Assembly (NCBI RefSeq): GCF_014839835.1
Contig: NC_071634.1
Span: forward strand, 15,792,453-15,856,452
Origin: Dryobates pubescens
Lineage: Eukaryota; Chordata; Aves; Piciformes; Picidae
Length of the DNA: 64,000 nucleotides
Direction of reading: 5' to 3'
Shown here: positions 48,665 through 61,990 of the stretch, in pieces
Numbering within the stretch: the stretch's first letter is position 1
How the letters are laid out: each line of letters begins with the position of its first letter
Notes under the pieces: generated by a model
Databases searched by the model: none
The model's input: only the letters and a program-made list of their open reading frames with translations
What the model was told of the DNA's origin: nothing
Translations under genes and position numbers: made by a program

Positions 48665-50430
48665 ATGAGCAAGGCCTGGCGGCGCGGCAGGATGGAAGGC
48701 GGTGAACACGGTGAGGGTCCCGGGCCGGGCGGGGGTGTCGCTGGTGAGGCCCCGCCGGGCGCGATATGGCGTCCCCGGGCCGCGCTGACAGTCGTGCTCC
48801 CCCGCAGGGGAGGAGGCCGAGGCGGGCGGCGGACATGGCTCCCACAAGAAAAAGCACAAGAAGCACAAGAAGAAGCACAAGAAGAAACATCACCATCAAG
48901 AGGCGGCGGGGTTGCCGCCCCCCGCGGCTCCCGAGCCCTCTGCTGGCCTGCGCAAGCCCCAGCTTAAGCTCAAGATCAAGCTAGGGGGGCAGATCCTGGG
49001 TACCAAGAGGTGAGGAGGGGCGCGGCCGGTCTCTTCCCCCGCCCCACCAGCGCCACCGACCTCGCTCGGACACGTGTCCCCGCGTCCTGGGGAGGGCCGG
49101 GCCCTCCACGCTCCAGCTGGCCCTGTCCCGGCTGGCCCTGTCCCCATCTTTCCTCCCCACTCCCCTCACTCGGTGCCTCTCCGCAGCGTCCCGACTTTCA
49201 CTGTGGTCCCTGAGGCTCCGCGCTCGCCCTCCCCGCTGATGGTGGTGGACGAGGAGGAGGAGCCCACTGAAGGGGTGCCCATCGAGCAGTACCGGGCCTG
49301 GCTGGGTGAGACCTGGGGGAATCACTGGCACAAGTGGCTATCAAGGCAGGGAGTTTGGCTGTAGGGGAGAGTGGTGGGGAGCATCAAGGGGTTGGAGCAG
49401 GATGGGGGGCCTGCAGGGATGCTCTGTGTCCCTGCCTGTAGGGCTGCTGAGAGGCCTGGAATGGTGCCCACAGTTTAGCTGTGCTGCCCAAGGCAGTGTG
49501 AGTTGCCCTGGGGGGCCTGCTTTGGGGGTGGCCTGACCCCAGGATGGGGTGATCCCCCTCCTGGTGACTCTTTTCCTGGCTCAGATGAGGACAGCAACCT
49601 GGACCCCTCGCCCCTGCCGGATCTGGACTCAGAAAGCTGCTTTCCTGCCCGTGAGGAGGAAATGGAGGAGGAAGAACGCTGGCTTGATGCCCTGGAAAAG
49701 GGTGAGCTGGATGACAACGGAGAGCTCAAGAAGGAGGTGGACGAGTCCCTGCTGACTGCCCGGCAGGTGAGGAGCAAGGCTGGAGCTGCCTGGGGCAGGA
49801 CTGAGGCAGGGCAACAGGGGCCTTGGGGCTGGTGGCTGCAGGGCTGGGCTGCCCATTGAGGTACTGGGGAGCCCCAGCACGGGTGGGGGGCCAGGTCAGA
49901 GATTTCAGAGCGGCTTGGGGTGCCCTGGCTGGGGTGATGACAATGCCACTGTCCTCATGCAGAAAGCACTCCTGCACAAGCAGCAGAGTCAGCCACTGCT
50001 GGAGCTGCCCATGGGCTACAAGGCGAAGGAGCTGACGGAGGAGATGCTGGTGAAGCGGGAGGAGCGGGCCCGCAAGCGGCGGCTGCAGGCAGCCAAGAAG
50101 GCTGAGGAGAACAAGAACCAAACCATCGAGCGCCTGACCAAAACCAACAAAGCCAAGGTGAAGACATTGCGGGAGCGCAAGTCCAAGCAGCCTCCCTGCC
50201 CTGTTGTCCACTACTGCAACGCCATCGACCGCATCACTGTCTCCTTCCCCGCCGGCATGGCCCTGCCGTTGCTGCCTGCCCCGGCTCCCCCCACCGTGCC
50301 CGCCCCTATCCTCTGTGCCGTTGCCGGCTGCTCCAACCTGAAGCGCTACTCCTGCTCCCGCACCGGCCGCCCGCTCTGCAGCCTGGCCTGCTACCAGAGG
50401 AACCTCCAGCTGCAGGAAGTTGCTGCCTAG
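48665..50430 (+). CDS. INO80B: INO80 complex subunit B (PAPA-1/IES2)
   Basis: Five exons, 48665-48710, 48808-49009, 49187-49305, 49585-49766 and 49963-50430, give 338 residues. The start MSKAWRRG matches human MSKLWRRG. A Lys/His tract (KKKHKKHKKKHKKKHHH, about 30-46) is followed by LKLKIKLGGQILGTKSVPTF, an acidic stretch, the PAPA-1 region (WLDALEKGELDDNGELKKE; LTEEMLVKREERARKRRLQA; KNQTIERLTKTNKAK) and a C-terminal HIT-type zinc finger (CAVAGCSNLKRYSCSRTG, then CSLACYQRN). It is a nuclear subunit of the INO80 chromatin remodeller that helps regulate the ATPase. The gene is followed closely by WBP1, as in mammals. Confidence 0.96.
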
Positions 50431-50714
50431 GCTGAGTGGGACAGTGGGGAGGGCCATGGACCCTCCAGGATGGACAGAGTGCGGCTGTGTCTGTGCAGCA
50501 GTCTCTGGGAGCAGGGAGAAGTCCGATCCCTCCAGGATCGACAGATAAGGGTTGAGACTGTGGGGCATGGACTGAAGGAGCCGTGAGGGGGCCGTGTCGG
50601 GGTCGGGACTCTCCATAATGGACAGAGGTGGGCAGAGACTGAGGGATTCCTGGGGCAGTGGGAGGGTTATTGTGGGCGGGTCCCGGGGCTGGTCCCGTGG
50701 TAGTGTCGGAGCTA

Positions 50715-50720
50715 ATTAAA
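50715..50720 (+). terminator. INO80B: Poly(A) signal ATTAAA for INO80B
   Basis: ATTAAA about 285 bases after the INO80B stop, followed by a GT-rich stretch (ggctgttggtg; gtgtgcgggtcc). The WBP1 promoter begins about 110 bases further on. Confidence 0.65.
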
Positions 50721-50828
50721 GGCTGTTGGTGAAGGAACCGTGTGCGGGTCCTTCGGGACAGGGAGGGTAGGACACCCTGACACTCCCAGGCGGGTTATGG
50801 TACGGCCTAGCCCGGCCATCCTGGGGCC

Positions 50829-51430
50829 ATTGGCTGGGGCTCTGCTCAAGAGAAAACCAGGCCGCGGATTGGTTGGCTGTTTCGTCAGTCAGGAGGTCAG
50901 GCCGCGCGTTGGCTGTCCTCTCTCAAATGCCCGCCCCGGGGGCAGGGTCCAGCCAGACCGGGAGGCTGCGCTCCTACGGCGACGAGCGGCGATTTCGCTA
51001 TTGGTTGGTGTCCCGGTCAGTCACAGACAGGGGGGCGGGGCTTCACCTGTGGTTGGTGGCGGCCGCCGCCAATCCGGTCGTGAGGCGGGGCTAGGTCCCT
51101 TTGTCTCTGTTGTTGGGCGTGAGGCGCGGGCAGATAGTTCCCGATTGGTGGGGGCAGGGCGGCGGCGGCGACGCCGATTGGTGAGCGGCGTGAAGGCGGA
51201 GGGTGATTGGTCAACGGAGGTGGTAGGGGCGGGGCGGAATCTCCGGCCCGGGCGTGATGGCGGCGGCGGAGGCTGCTGCCCGGGCGGTATCGGTGGGCCC
51301 GGCGGTCGCTATGGCGGCAGCGGCAGCAGCAGCGGGGCAGCGGCTGCTGCTGCGGGCGGCGGGGGCCGGGGCCGGGGCGGCGGAGCGGGTGGAGCCGGCA
51401 CGGGGCCGCGGCGGGCTGTGAGGAGGAGCC
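50829..51430 (+). promoter_or_regulatory. WBP1: WBP1 promoter with an array of CCAAT boxes
   Basis: CpG-rich 600 bases with seven exact CCAAT boxes: ATTGG at 50829, 50868, 51000, 51144, 51177 and 51206, and CCAAT at 51069. Near-matches (gttgg) lie between them. The last three are 33 and 29 bases apart in the same orientation. Such arrays are typical NF-Y targets. GCGGCGG repeats encode a poly-Ala frame upstream of the ATG that I take to be 5' UTR. Confidence 0.65.
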
Positions 51431-53272
<1,842 letters not shown>

Positions 53273-53628
53273 GCCTCTCAGCCACCCCCTGCCCGGCCCC
53301 TTCTGCCTGGTTCCCCCCTCTCAGCCTTGGAGAAGCTGTGGGGCACAGCAAGTGTGACTCCTGCTCAGAGGGCACCTGGTGTGGGGCAGGCAGCACTTTG
53401 GAGGGGCTCCCCCTGTGTGCCCTGGGTGTGGGGCAGTCCCGGGGTCTGGACTCTCCCCACAGAGCCCCCGACTGACTCCTTCCTTCACCCCCCAATGGAG
53501 TGTTCCCCCCTGCTCCTCTGAACTGCTTCCAGGGACCCTGCTCCAGCCCTCTGCCCCCCCCCAGTGCTGGTGTAGGGGGACCCCCAACTCCGCCTGGGGC
53601 TGGGCGGCTCACGTAGCGTTTGCTCACC

Positions 53629-53634
53629 ATTAAA
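53629..53634 (+). terminator. WBP1: Poly(A) signal ATTAAA for WBP1
   Basis: ATTAAA in ctcaccattaaagagatgtg, about 355 bases after the stop. No AATAAA is present nearby. Confidence 0.7.
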
Positions 53635-53639
53635 GAGAT

Positions 53640-54115
53640 GTGGAAGTACAGCAGCCTGCTGGGGGCTACTGGGTCTTAGTTGGGCTACTGGGCACCCCCA
53701 GTCACATAAGTAGAGGCACTAAGATACCCACTATGGCATGGGGGACACTGCCCCAGCCCTACAGGCATCTCACCTCTATGGCATGTGGGATGCTGCCCTA
53801 GCTCCACGGGGTGATGCAGGGGCTGAGCTGGGACTCCCTAGGCCACTTCCTTGCCAACCCCAATGGAGAGGGGAACTGGGACACTCCCACCCCATGGCAT
53901 GGGAGACCAGGCTTATAGAGCAGTATTGGGGCCTAGCTGGGTCACTCTCCCAGGCATTGGCACTGGCAATGCTGCAGCTGAGCTGGGAGCTTCCGGGCCT
54001 CCTCAGCACCACTGGGTGGCACCAGGACCACCACAGCCCTGCAAGAACCAAACCCTCCTACTGCACAGAATCAGCAACTCCTGCAGACAGACAGCAGCAA
54101 GCCCTGATGGTATCA
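53640..54115. other. Spacer between convergent WBP1 and MOGS
   Basis: No gene seen. A loose repeat of about 60-70 bases (ggcatgggggacactgcccc / ggcatgtgggatgctgcc) is visible from about 53730 to 53960. The remainder is plain sequence. Confidence 0.6.
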
Positions 54116-54120
54116 AGAGG

Positions 54121-54126
54121 TTTATT
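54121..54126 (-). terminator. MOGS: Poly(A) signal AATAAA for MOGS
   Basis: TTTATT on the plus strand, AATAAA on the minus strand, 90 bases beyond the MOGS stop codon, giving a short 3' UTR. Confidence 0.8.
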
Positions 54127-54215
54127 GGGGGAGGCGTTGGGCTCAGTGCCTCCACCTGCACCTGAGTCAGAGGAGCCAGGCCAGCAGCACGTGCCAGCCC
54201 GTAGTCCCACAGCCT

Positions 54216-57200
54216 TTAGTAGTCCTCAGCCATGGCCAGCACGACCAGTGCGGTCCAGCCCGCAAAGGGCCGGCAGCCCTGGCCCTGCCCGGTGCTGTCG
54301 TTGTAGTTCTCCCAGAGGAAGCCGCTCTCGGTGAACTGCCGGTACACATTGGTGATCAGGTTGTGCCGCAGCTCCTGGTAGAGCTCTTCTGCCCGTGCCC
54401 GCTGTGGGCCTTCGGCCTTGGCGTAGCCATGGAGCGCCCGCAGCGCCAGGTAGTTGATGTTGACCCAGACGGCGCCGCGCCAGTAGGGAGGATCGTGCTG
54501 GCTGTTGCGGCGCATGTAGAAGCTGCTGTCGGCAGCCAGCGACCGCAGGCCGAAGGGAGTCCAGAGCCGCCGCTCGCTCCTCATGGCCGCCAGCACCGCT
54601 GGCAGCCGTGGCGAGTCTGGCCGCAGCACCCCCAGCAGCACTGGGAACAGGCTGACGTAACCTAATGCCCCCACAAACCGCGGCCGCGGTGCTTCCCGCA
54701 CCTCCCGGACCAGCCGCGGTTCTGGCGGTGGATGCCCTGGCGCTGCCGGCGCCGGCTGGTGCCACCTCAGCCCCACCGCAGTGCTGTGGTTGCCGTAATC
54801 GGCAAAGGCACCCAGCTCTGGCGCCCAGTGGTGCTGGTCAAGGAGGGCGTTGTCGGTGAGTGCCTGCTCCATGGCACGGTAGGCGTCCGCCGGCTCGCCC
54901 AGCCGCTCGGCCACGGTGGCCAGCACGCGGGACGCCAGTGCCATCCAGCAGCGCAGGTCCAAGTGCCGCTCCTCGGGCGAGGGGTGGGAGGCACGGGGGT
55001 AGTCGTCCAGCCCTGATGCCAAGGTTTTGGCATTGAGGAAGAGCTCGGGGCGGGCATCGCGGCCGCGCCAGCGGAAGGTGAACGGCAGCGGTCCGGCCTG
55101 CGTCCGGTTGTACCAGTCGTACCAGGTGCGGAGACGGGGCAAGATACGGTGCAGGTAGGGCTGGGGGGCCTCGGGGAGCAGCTGCTCTAGTGCCAGCAGC
55201 AGCGTGGGGGGGTTGGCTGTCTCGCTGAGCTGTGGCACGAATTCGGGGGGCACCTTGGACAGCGCTTCCTCCCCCAAAATCTGCTCCCGCGGGATCCAGC
55301 CCTCCGCGTTCATCAGGTCAAGCCAGTGGGCCAAGATCTCCCGGCTGAACGCTGGATCCCAGCGTGCCAGCAGCAGCTGGTGGAAGCCCTCATCCCACAG
55401 GAAGCCCCTTGGGAAGAAGGAGCGGGAGGGGACCGCAGTAAGCAGTGAGGCCTCGGCCCCAGGCAGCGGCCGCTCACCTGGCCGTGGCGACTGGATCAGC
55501 GAGCGCCCATGGAAGTAGCCCACCCCACCCAGCAGGTCGCTGAGGGCAGCCTGGGCGAAGCGGCGCTGCGCAGGGGGAAAGCCTTTTCGAGCCAGGCCAA
55601 AGGTCTCCTCAAAACGCTGCTGGAAGGCTGCTGCGTGTCGCGACAGCGCCGACGACAGGGCTGCCCCCGCCAGCCGCTGCCGCCCTGCCGCCGCGCTGCC
55701 CGACTCGAATGTCACCTCCAGCACCGCCGGTGGCTCCAGCGTCACTTGGTGCAGCAGCAGGTGCCCACGCAGGGCTGGCGGGGGACGCTGATCCCACCCT
55801 GGCAGCCCCTTGAAGGTGTCGACGGCGAAGAAGCGGCGCCGCGGCCCTCCCTGCCCCGAGAAGACGAAGCGGTTGCTGAGGCTGCTCCGAACCACATCCG
55901 TCAGGAGGTGCAGCCCCGGGCTGGGCACATCCAGGTAGTTGTAGCTGCAAGGGAGGGCGACACAGGAAAAAAATTATCAGGGCATAGTGGGGACTCAGAG
56001 AAGGGGATGGGAAGGTTGTGGGTGAATCAGGATGGGGGGAACAGAGGGACTGGGGAAGAGGATGAGAAGGGAGTATTGAGGAAGAAGAGTAGACACAGTG
56101 AACAGGGAGGAGAATGACAGGAGGGAGATGTTGTGGGGGATGCAGGGAACAGAGCAGAGAACATCAGGGCATATGGGGACAAGGGAATGTAGGAAAGGGG
56201 GAGGGGAACATTGTGGAATGGGGGGACATGGGGGACAGGGAGAGGACAAGGGTAGGTGACATCAGGACAAAGAATGGGATGTTGAGGCTGGTGTTGGGAC
56301 AAGGGCATACATGGGTGACAGGGGAGGGGCATGTCATGGGGGCATGAGGGGACAGGCAGACATGGAATAGGACACTGGTGGGGTGTGAGAGGATGTGGGC
56401 ACATCGTGGAGGCAAGAAGGGGGATGACAGGGGACAATGGGGGTATCAGGGGATGGGTGGCACAGGGGGAGGGGATGCCATGGCAAAGCACCTGGCATGT
56501 TTGGGGTCCCCTTCTGCATCAGCTGTGGGTGGGAGGAAGGTGAGGGTGAAGTCTCCCAGCTCCTCTGTCGTCCCTGTCACAGCAGCCAGCCGGGTCTTGT
56601 TCTCCAGGTGCGGCCGCAGCGTCCCCTGCCCGTCTGTTGCAACGTAGAAGAAGAGAGAGAGGAGTGGGGCCGGGCCCCCCGTGCCCTGCCAGGAGGAAGA
56701 GGAGGGTGAGGAAAGGGCGATGCGACCTCTCGGCATTGTCACACCCCACACCCCCAGCTGTCACCTCCATCCGTGCAGTGACACGCCAGCTCCAATCTCC
56801 TCCGTGATCCCCTCCCGGCCGTTTAACGAATTCGGTTTTTAACACCAATCCTCCGTCGCGGATTTCCTGCACCCCGAAATTCTCCCCGTCGTGCATCAAC
56901 CAGCCATATCGCGACAGGCCGTCGCTTTGCTCACAGGTATGACGTAAGCTGCCGCCTCCCTCACGTTGCTGAAGCCACATTAAGCCTGGGGGGAGCGGGG
57001 TCGGGGGGTTCAGCCTCCGTTTGCCGGGCGGGTGCGGCGGCAGGCCGAGCCCCCGCTCCCGCCCTCTCACCGGTAACGAGAGCCCGCGGGCTGCGTGTCT
57101 TCATCCCGAAATAAACATGAGGCCGGTAAGTGCCCCAGAAGCGTTGAGGCGAGGCGAGAGGCCCGGTAGAACCGGGAGCGAGCGCGGGAGGAGCGGGATG

Positions 57201-57416
57201 GGGGGTAACGAGGCGGGAGGTCTCGCTCCACCGGTTCCATTCAGCCACCGCTGCAAGGCCGAAGGCTACCGTTAATGCTACGGCCGCCACTGCCAGCACT
57301 GTGCGGGCCCGGCCCGCTCCTCGCTGCTGTTCTCGCTGTTCTCGTCGCGTTCCGCGCTCCCGGGGTCGTTCCCGTGCTCCATTCCCGCCGCCGCGTCGGC
57401 GCCGCTCCGCCGCCAT
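54216..57416 (-). CDS. MOGS: Mannosyl-oligosaccharide glucosidase (glucosidase I)
   Basis: Four exons, 57071-57416, 56765-56985, 56492-56685 and 54216-55944, give 829 residues (human 837). It removes the outermost alpha-1,2-glucose from Glc3Man9GlcNAc2 on new glycoproteins in the ER lumen. The N-terminus is short and Arg-rich (MAAERRRRGGGNGARERPRE), followed by a type II membrane anchor near 39-60 (VLAVAAVALTVAFGLAAVAE). Then come FWGTYRPHVYFGMKTRSPRA and the GH63 catalytic region with PSRSFFPRGFLWDEGFHQ, PRASHPSPEERHLDLRCW, GYVSLFP, FGLRSLAADSSFY, HDPPYWRGAVWVNINYLALR and the end block GCRPFAGWTALVVLAMAEDY. The start is the only in-frame ATG before the anchor. The large last exon matches the mammalian gene. 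Confidence 0.96.
56000..56480. repeat. Purine-rich degenerate tract in a MOGS intron
   Basis: About 480 bases of G and A words on the plus strand (ggggacatgggggacaggga, agaatgggatgttgagg), with a loose 12-15-base rhythm. The polypyrimidine opposite strand could form triplex structure. Non-coding. Confidence 0.65.
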
Positions 57417-57634
57417 GCTCCTGGTCGCGCTGCTTACGTCACAGGCCGCGACGGCGGCGAGGGGCGCCCCGCGCTGGCCAGTACGCCCCTTAGCGGACGG
57501 GAGGCGCAAGTGCAGCGTCTGTCCTCCACGGGACTCCCTGCCCTCAACCCAAACCCGGTCCCGAGGTGGGACAGGAACCCCACTGCGTCACCTCGGCACA
57601 CACAGACCACGCTCAGCACGTCCTGGGAAGCCGC

Positions 57635-57640
57635 TTTATT
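57635..57640 (-). terminator. Poly(A) signal AATAAA for the PDCD4-family gene
   Basis: TTTATT on the plus strand, about 260 bases past the stop codon. The predicted transcript end lies only about 200 bases upstream of the MOGS start codon on the same strand. Confidence 0.75.
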
Positions 57641-57898
57641 GTGTCCCGTGGTCGGACCCACACCCGAGCGGGGGTCCTGGTGCTGCCTCAAGGCTTGGTG
57701 GGGGTCCTGGGGTAGGGGAGCGGTGGCTGCCCAACACCTGGGCTACTGTCCTGGGACAGCCCTACAGATGGGTGAGGGTCCTGCGGCAGCCCCATTGACG
57801 CGTGGGAGTGGTCCTTGGCACAAGGCAGGGACTGGAAAGGAGGCAGGGGGCTGCTTCTGTCCCCCAACAACAGCTGGCCAATGGCCTCAGCCTCCTAC

Positions 57899-60800
57899 TC
57901 ACTGCTTGACCTCTCCCCCATCACCTTCACTTACGAAGCGCTTTCGTCCCCTGTGCAGAAGGAATACAATGATGAGGATGATAAAGTGGGGAGACCCTTC
58001 GGGTCCCCCCCACAATCCCTGGTACCTGGCGGGGCAGGCGTCCCGCAGTGCCCGGGTGATGACCCCACGGTCGAAGCAAAGCTCCACCAGCTGCTCCAGC
58101 AGCCCCTGGGCCAGCGGCACATCCAGGCTGATGTCCCCCAGCTCCTCATACACCCGCTGGAAGCCCTTTGTGAGGGGCAGAGAGCAGGGTAAGCCTTTGG
58201 GTGGGCTACTGACCCCCCCACACCTCCCACAGCACCCTACACTCACCCGGTTCATCTGGTCCAGCGTCACCAGCCCTGTCTCCCACAGCACCTTCAGCAG
58301 TGTCACCATCATGGCCACAGATTCCTCACCAGAGCCTTCCAGAACCATCACCACAGCCTGTGGGGCAGCAAGAGTCAGTAGAGGCGTGGGGACTCCCCCA
58401 GAACACCCCTAGTGCCCCCCATCTTACCTCATACACCAGCTCATGGTGGAAATGGGGCACCTCCAGCTCCCTCAGGCAGTGCTCAGCCTCAGACACCTCT
58501 CCAGAGAGCAGATACTCCCGCAGGAGCAGGTTCATCTGGCAGGGAACACAGTGAGAGACATGGGGGTGGCACAGCATGGGGGACAACAAGGGGCTGCAGT
58601 GGTGGGTGCTGATGTGGGGAGGGCACAGGCATGTATCTAGGGGGACACCACAGGCAAGGTCCCATCCTGAAGGATGTGGCTGGGGAATGTCCATGGGACA
58701 GACCTCTAAGACCACACCTAGGGGTGGGGGCTTGCAGGGACAATGGATGGAGTGGGAGATTATGTCCAGGGGGGTCCAGGGTGCAAGGTGGGGGCAGCTG
58801 GGTGCTGACCTCTTTGACAAGGTGCTTGACAGGGCGCTGGCCGCCCCCCACGCCCCACACGTTGTCCAGCCGGTTGACGTCGCGCTTGATGCGGAGCAGC
58901 ACGGCGGCACGGTCCAGGGCAGCCCTGTGGGATGGGGTAGGTGAGGGTGGGAGGGGGCAGGGTGGGGGAGGGGGAGGCAGGGGTCCAAAGGGGACCTTAC
59001 CTGGCGTGTTCACAGTCCACACGCCCCTTGTACCGCTCCAGGAAGTCCAAGGGCAGCGCGTGATCAGCCACTGCCCGGGCAATGAACTGGCCCAGCATCT
59101 GCAGGCAGGGCATCAGTGCCTGGACCCAGAGCTGCCAGGCAGACCTTGGCACAGCCATGCCCCATCCTGGCATGGCCATAGTCCCCCTGAGCAACCCCCA
59201 ACATGGCCATTGTCCCTCCATGGCCCAACACCGTCCTACATCTCTGGCATGGCTGTGTCTCCAACCAGCACAGCTGTGTCCCCTCAGGGCACCCCCAGCA
59301 TGGCCATTTTTCCCCCCAGAGCATCCCCTGTCATGGCATAGCCCCCACAGCATGCTGGCATGTCCTACAGCAGCCCCTGGCATGGCCATGGCCCCCCAGC
59401 ACACCTCTGCCCCCCTTAGCATTGCTGTGTTCCCTCCTTACAACAACCTTGGCACAGCCACAGACTCCCTGGCACAACCATAACCCTTCTGTCCCCTCCT
59501 CAGAGCATCCCTGGCATGACTGTGTCCCCCCTGGCACAGCTGTGTGTCCCCTGGAACATTCTGCAGCACAGCCATGACCCTGCCCAGCCCAGTGCTGGTC
59601 CCCCACCTGCGGTGCCTCAGGAGTGTCGAGGATGAGGTCGGGCAGGTCCCTCAGCATGGCGTCAAAGGCCCAGGCCACGTCCTCGGGGGTGACCACAGGC
59701 CCCACCAGCTCGGCCAGCAGGCGGGAGGTCAGCTCACGGTGGCTGGCCTTGCCCTCCAGTGCCAGGGCCACTGCCAGCGCAGCCACCGCTGGCCGTCGGC
59801 CACCCAGGTTCAGCCCCCGCAGCAGCTCCTGCGCCCACACGTTACCCACCCTGGCACCGGGACCCACCGTGGGGACCCGGCACCCCGGGGACACCCCCAG
59901 ATCTGCTGCTGGCTGGGGATACAACATCCACAGGGACAATCCCAGACCATGTGGAGTCAACACCCCACAGACCCACCATGGGGACTCAACATCCCCCAGA
60001 CACCCCCAGCTTCATCTTGGGGTCCTTGACCTCCCCAGGGACACCCCGCAACCCCAAGGGATCCTCTTTCCCCCCCTCACACCAGCTTGACCTCTGCAAT
60101 GGTCCCCACCACCTTTGGAGCCCCATCCCCTTCCCCAGGGACTCTTCTCCATCCATATCCTTGAGGAGCTTTGTCACCCAGAGACCCCTGTCCCCTCCCC
60201 AAGGCCCCACCCCGCCCTGCAGGACCCCTCCCCATCGCACCATGACCTCGCTGGTGTCCCCATGCTCGAAGTACTCCAGCACCATGGGCTGCACGTTCTT
60301 CTCCAGCTCTTCCTCCTCCAGCTCAGGCACCACAGTGGCATAGACTGTGTCTCCCTGTGTGAGGACATGATGCCACCCTGTCACCCACAGCCCTGCCCAC
60401 AGCTGGCCAGACCCCCAAGGGGCTGCCTGTGGTGGGAAGAGGACAGTGTGGGGCTGGACTGAGGGCTTGAGGCCATACCTGAGCCACCTCGTCGTAGTTG
60501 GGGTCTCGGGCATCAGGCTCCTGGTAGCCATAGACCACTCCAGGGGCACCCCACACGCCCTTGCCCCCAGCACCACCTGTGCCAGGCATAGATGGGGTGA
60601 GTGTGGGCTCAGCAAAGGGGGGCACTGAGGGACCCAGCTGGGACCACCCAGGGCAGGGTACTGAGGCTGGGGCACTGGGAGGGAGCCCAGCCACAGAAGG
60701 GGAGTGATGGAACTTTGGTGGGGTCCCAGCCCCATGGGGATTGATGGAATGGGGCCAGCCCCAAACACAGGAGGGGGAACTCAGGATGGGTCCCAACCCC

Positions 60801-61870
60801 AGGGCAGGAACAGGAGAGGTCCCAGCCCCATAGGGAGTGACGGAGCCGTGCAGGGATCCATCCCCACAGAGATTCAGGAGGGGTCAAACAAGGTCCCAGT
60901 CCCGTGGCAGAGGCAGGAGAGGTCCCAGCCCCAGAGAGGCCTCGTGAGGGGTGTGAGGGAGCTCTGTGGGGTCCCAGCCCCACACACTACCCCACAGCAT
61001 GGCCACCCCTCACCTTTCTTGGGCAGCCCACGGCCCTTGCCCGCGCGGGACCTGCGGTCGTGTGCTCTGCCCTTGGGGCTGCCGGGGGGCTCCGTCCCGG
61101 GCTCGGGACCCTCCGACAGCGACTCCCGAGCCGAGTCCCGGGACGATGCTCGCCGCAGCCGCCGCTTAGCCTTGGCCTTCAGCCGTGCCTCATGCAGCAG
61201 CTTCTCCTGCGGGGTCCAAGGACGGAGACCCCCGGCCCCCAGCAGCGCCTCGTCCCCATCCTCATCCTCTGCAGCCACTGGGCACGGGCCCTGGGCACGG
61301 CGGGCATCATCATCACACACTGGGGCACCAGGACGCCACCCAGGACTCCATGGGACCCCTGCCATGCACCTCCAGCCGTGCCCGGGACGCCCAAACAAGA
61401 CCCCCACCCTATGCCTCCCATGGGACACCCAAGAGCCCCCCCCCCCCCCCATGTAGCTCCAACTTCTCCTGGGATCACCATAGACCCCTGTACTCTTCTG
61501 GTACCCCGGAGAGCCCCCTACCATGCACCCCCAGCCTCTCCTGCGACCCTCATGGACTCCATACTACCCTAGGAACCCTCTCAAGTGCCCCCCAGCCTCC
61601 CCAGAGACCCCCATAGTAAGCTGGGGCTCTCAAGAGGTCCCCATTATAGGGGTGTCCATCCTTCTCAAGACCCCATGGGCCCCCCCGCAAGTCCCCCCCA
61701 GCCCTCCCAGCCCCATTCAGGACGCAAGCCCCCCCGACCCTCCCCTAGTCCCCGCTGGTCCCGGAGCAGAGAGGTCTCCGTCCCCTTCCGGTGCCGCTCC
61801 TGGCGCCGTTACTTGCCGTAGCGAACGGCCCGCGATTGGCAGCGCCCAGCTCGGCAACGGGGATGGCCAT
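57899..61870 (-). CDS. PDCD4-family translation inhibitor, probable second paralogue
   Basis: Exons 61813-61870 (tentative), 61014-61268, 60479-60576, 60241-60354, 59607-59828, 59001-59098, 58810-58924, 58428-58535, 58247-58357, 58026-58165 and 57899-57950 give 456 residues (human PDCD4 469). Family signatures: ARLKAKAKRRLRRASSRDSA, RSRAGKGRGLPKKGGAGGKG, two MA3 domains (about 150-275 with LEYFEHGD, LALEGKASHRELTSRLLAEL and MLGQFIARAVADH; about 310-432 with LLLREYLLSGEVSEAEHCLR and EVPHFHHELVYEAVVMVLEG) and the tail GRKRFVSEGDGG. MA3 domains bind eIF4A and block its helicase. The first exon, MAIPVAELGAANRG, is inferred only from phase and an ATG in the CpG island. True PDCD4 lies on human 10q25, so I treat this as a paralogue and give no symbol. 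Confidence 0.92.
59130..59580. repeat. GGCATGGCC/CCCCCAGCA degenerate minisatellite
   Basis: Units of about 50-57 bases such as ggcacccccagcatggccat, with strong drift, filling the intron between the exons ending 59607 and starting 59098 of the PDCD4-family gene. Non-coding. Confidence 0.75.
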
Positions 61871-61990
61871 AACGGGCGGCACCGGGAGCCGCACGGGGAC
61901 AACCGGGACCAGGACCGGGAAGGGGCGTCCGGGCTCGACTCCACCCCGCCCCAAGACGGAAGTGACCGTGTTCGGTAGCATCATGGGAAC
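61730..61990 (-). promoter_or_regulatory. CpG-rich promoter of the PDCD4-family gene
   Basis: CpG-rich stretch with an ATTGG box near 61835, around the proposed start at 61870 and donor at 61812. It includes an ETS-like ACGGAAGTGACC near 61957. The CCDC142 transcript ends about 300 bases upstream, on the same strand. Confidence 0.5.

Noticed and set aside
51253-51420. Poly-Ala N-terminal extension upstream of the WBP1 start
   Set aside because: The ATG near 51257 opens an Ala-rich frame over GCGGCGG repeats that ends in a stop before the WBP1 start. The conserved start at 51431 fits the mammalian protein.
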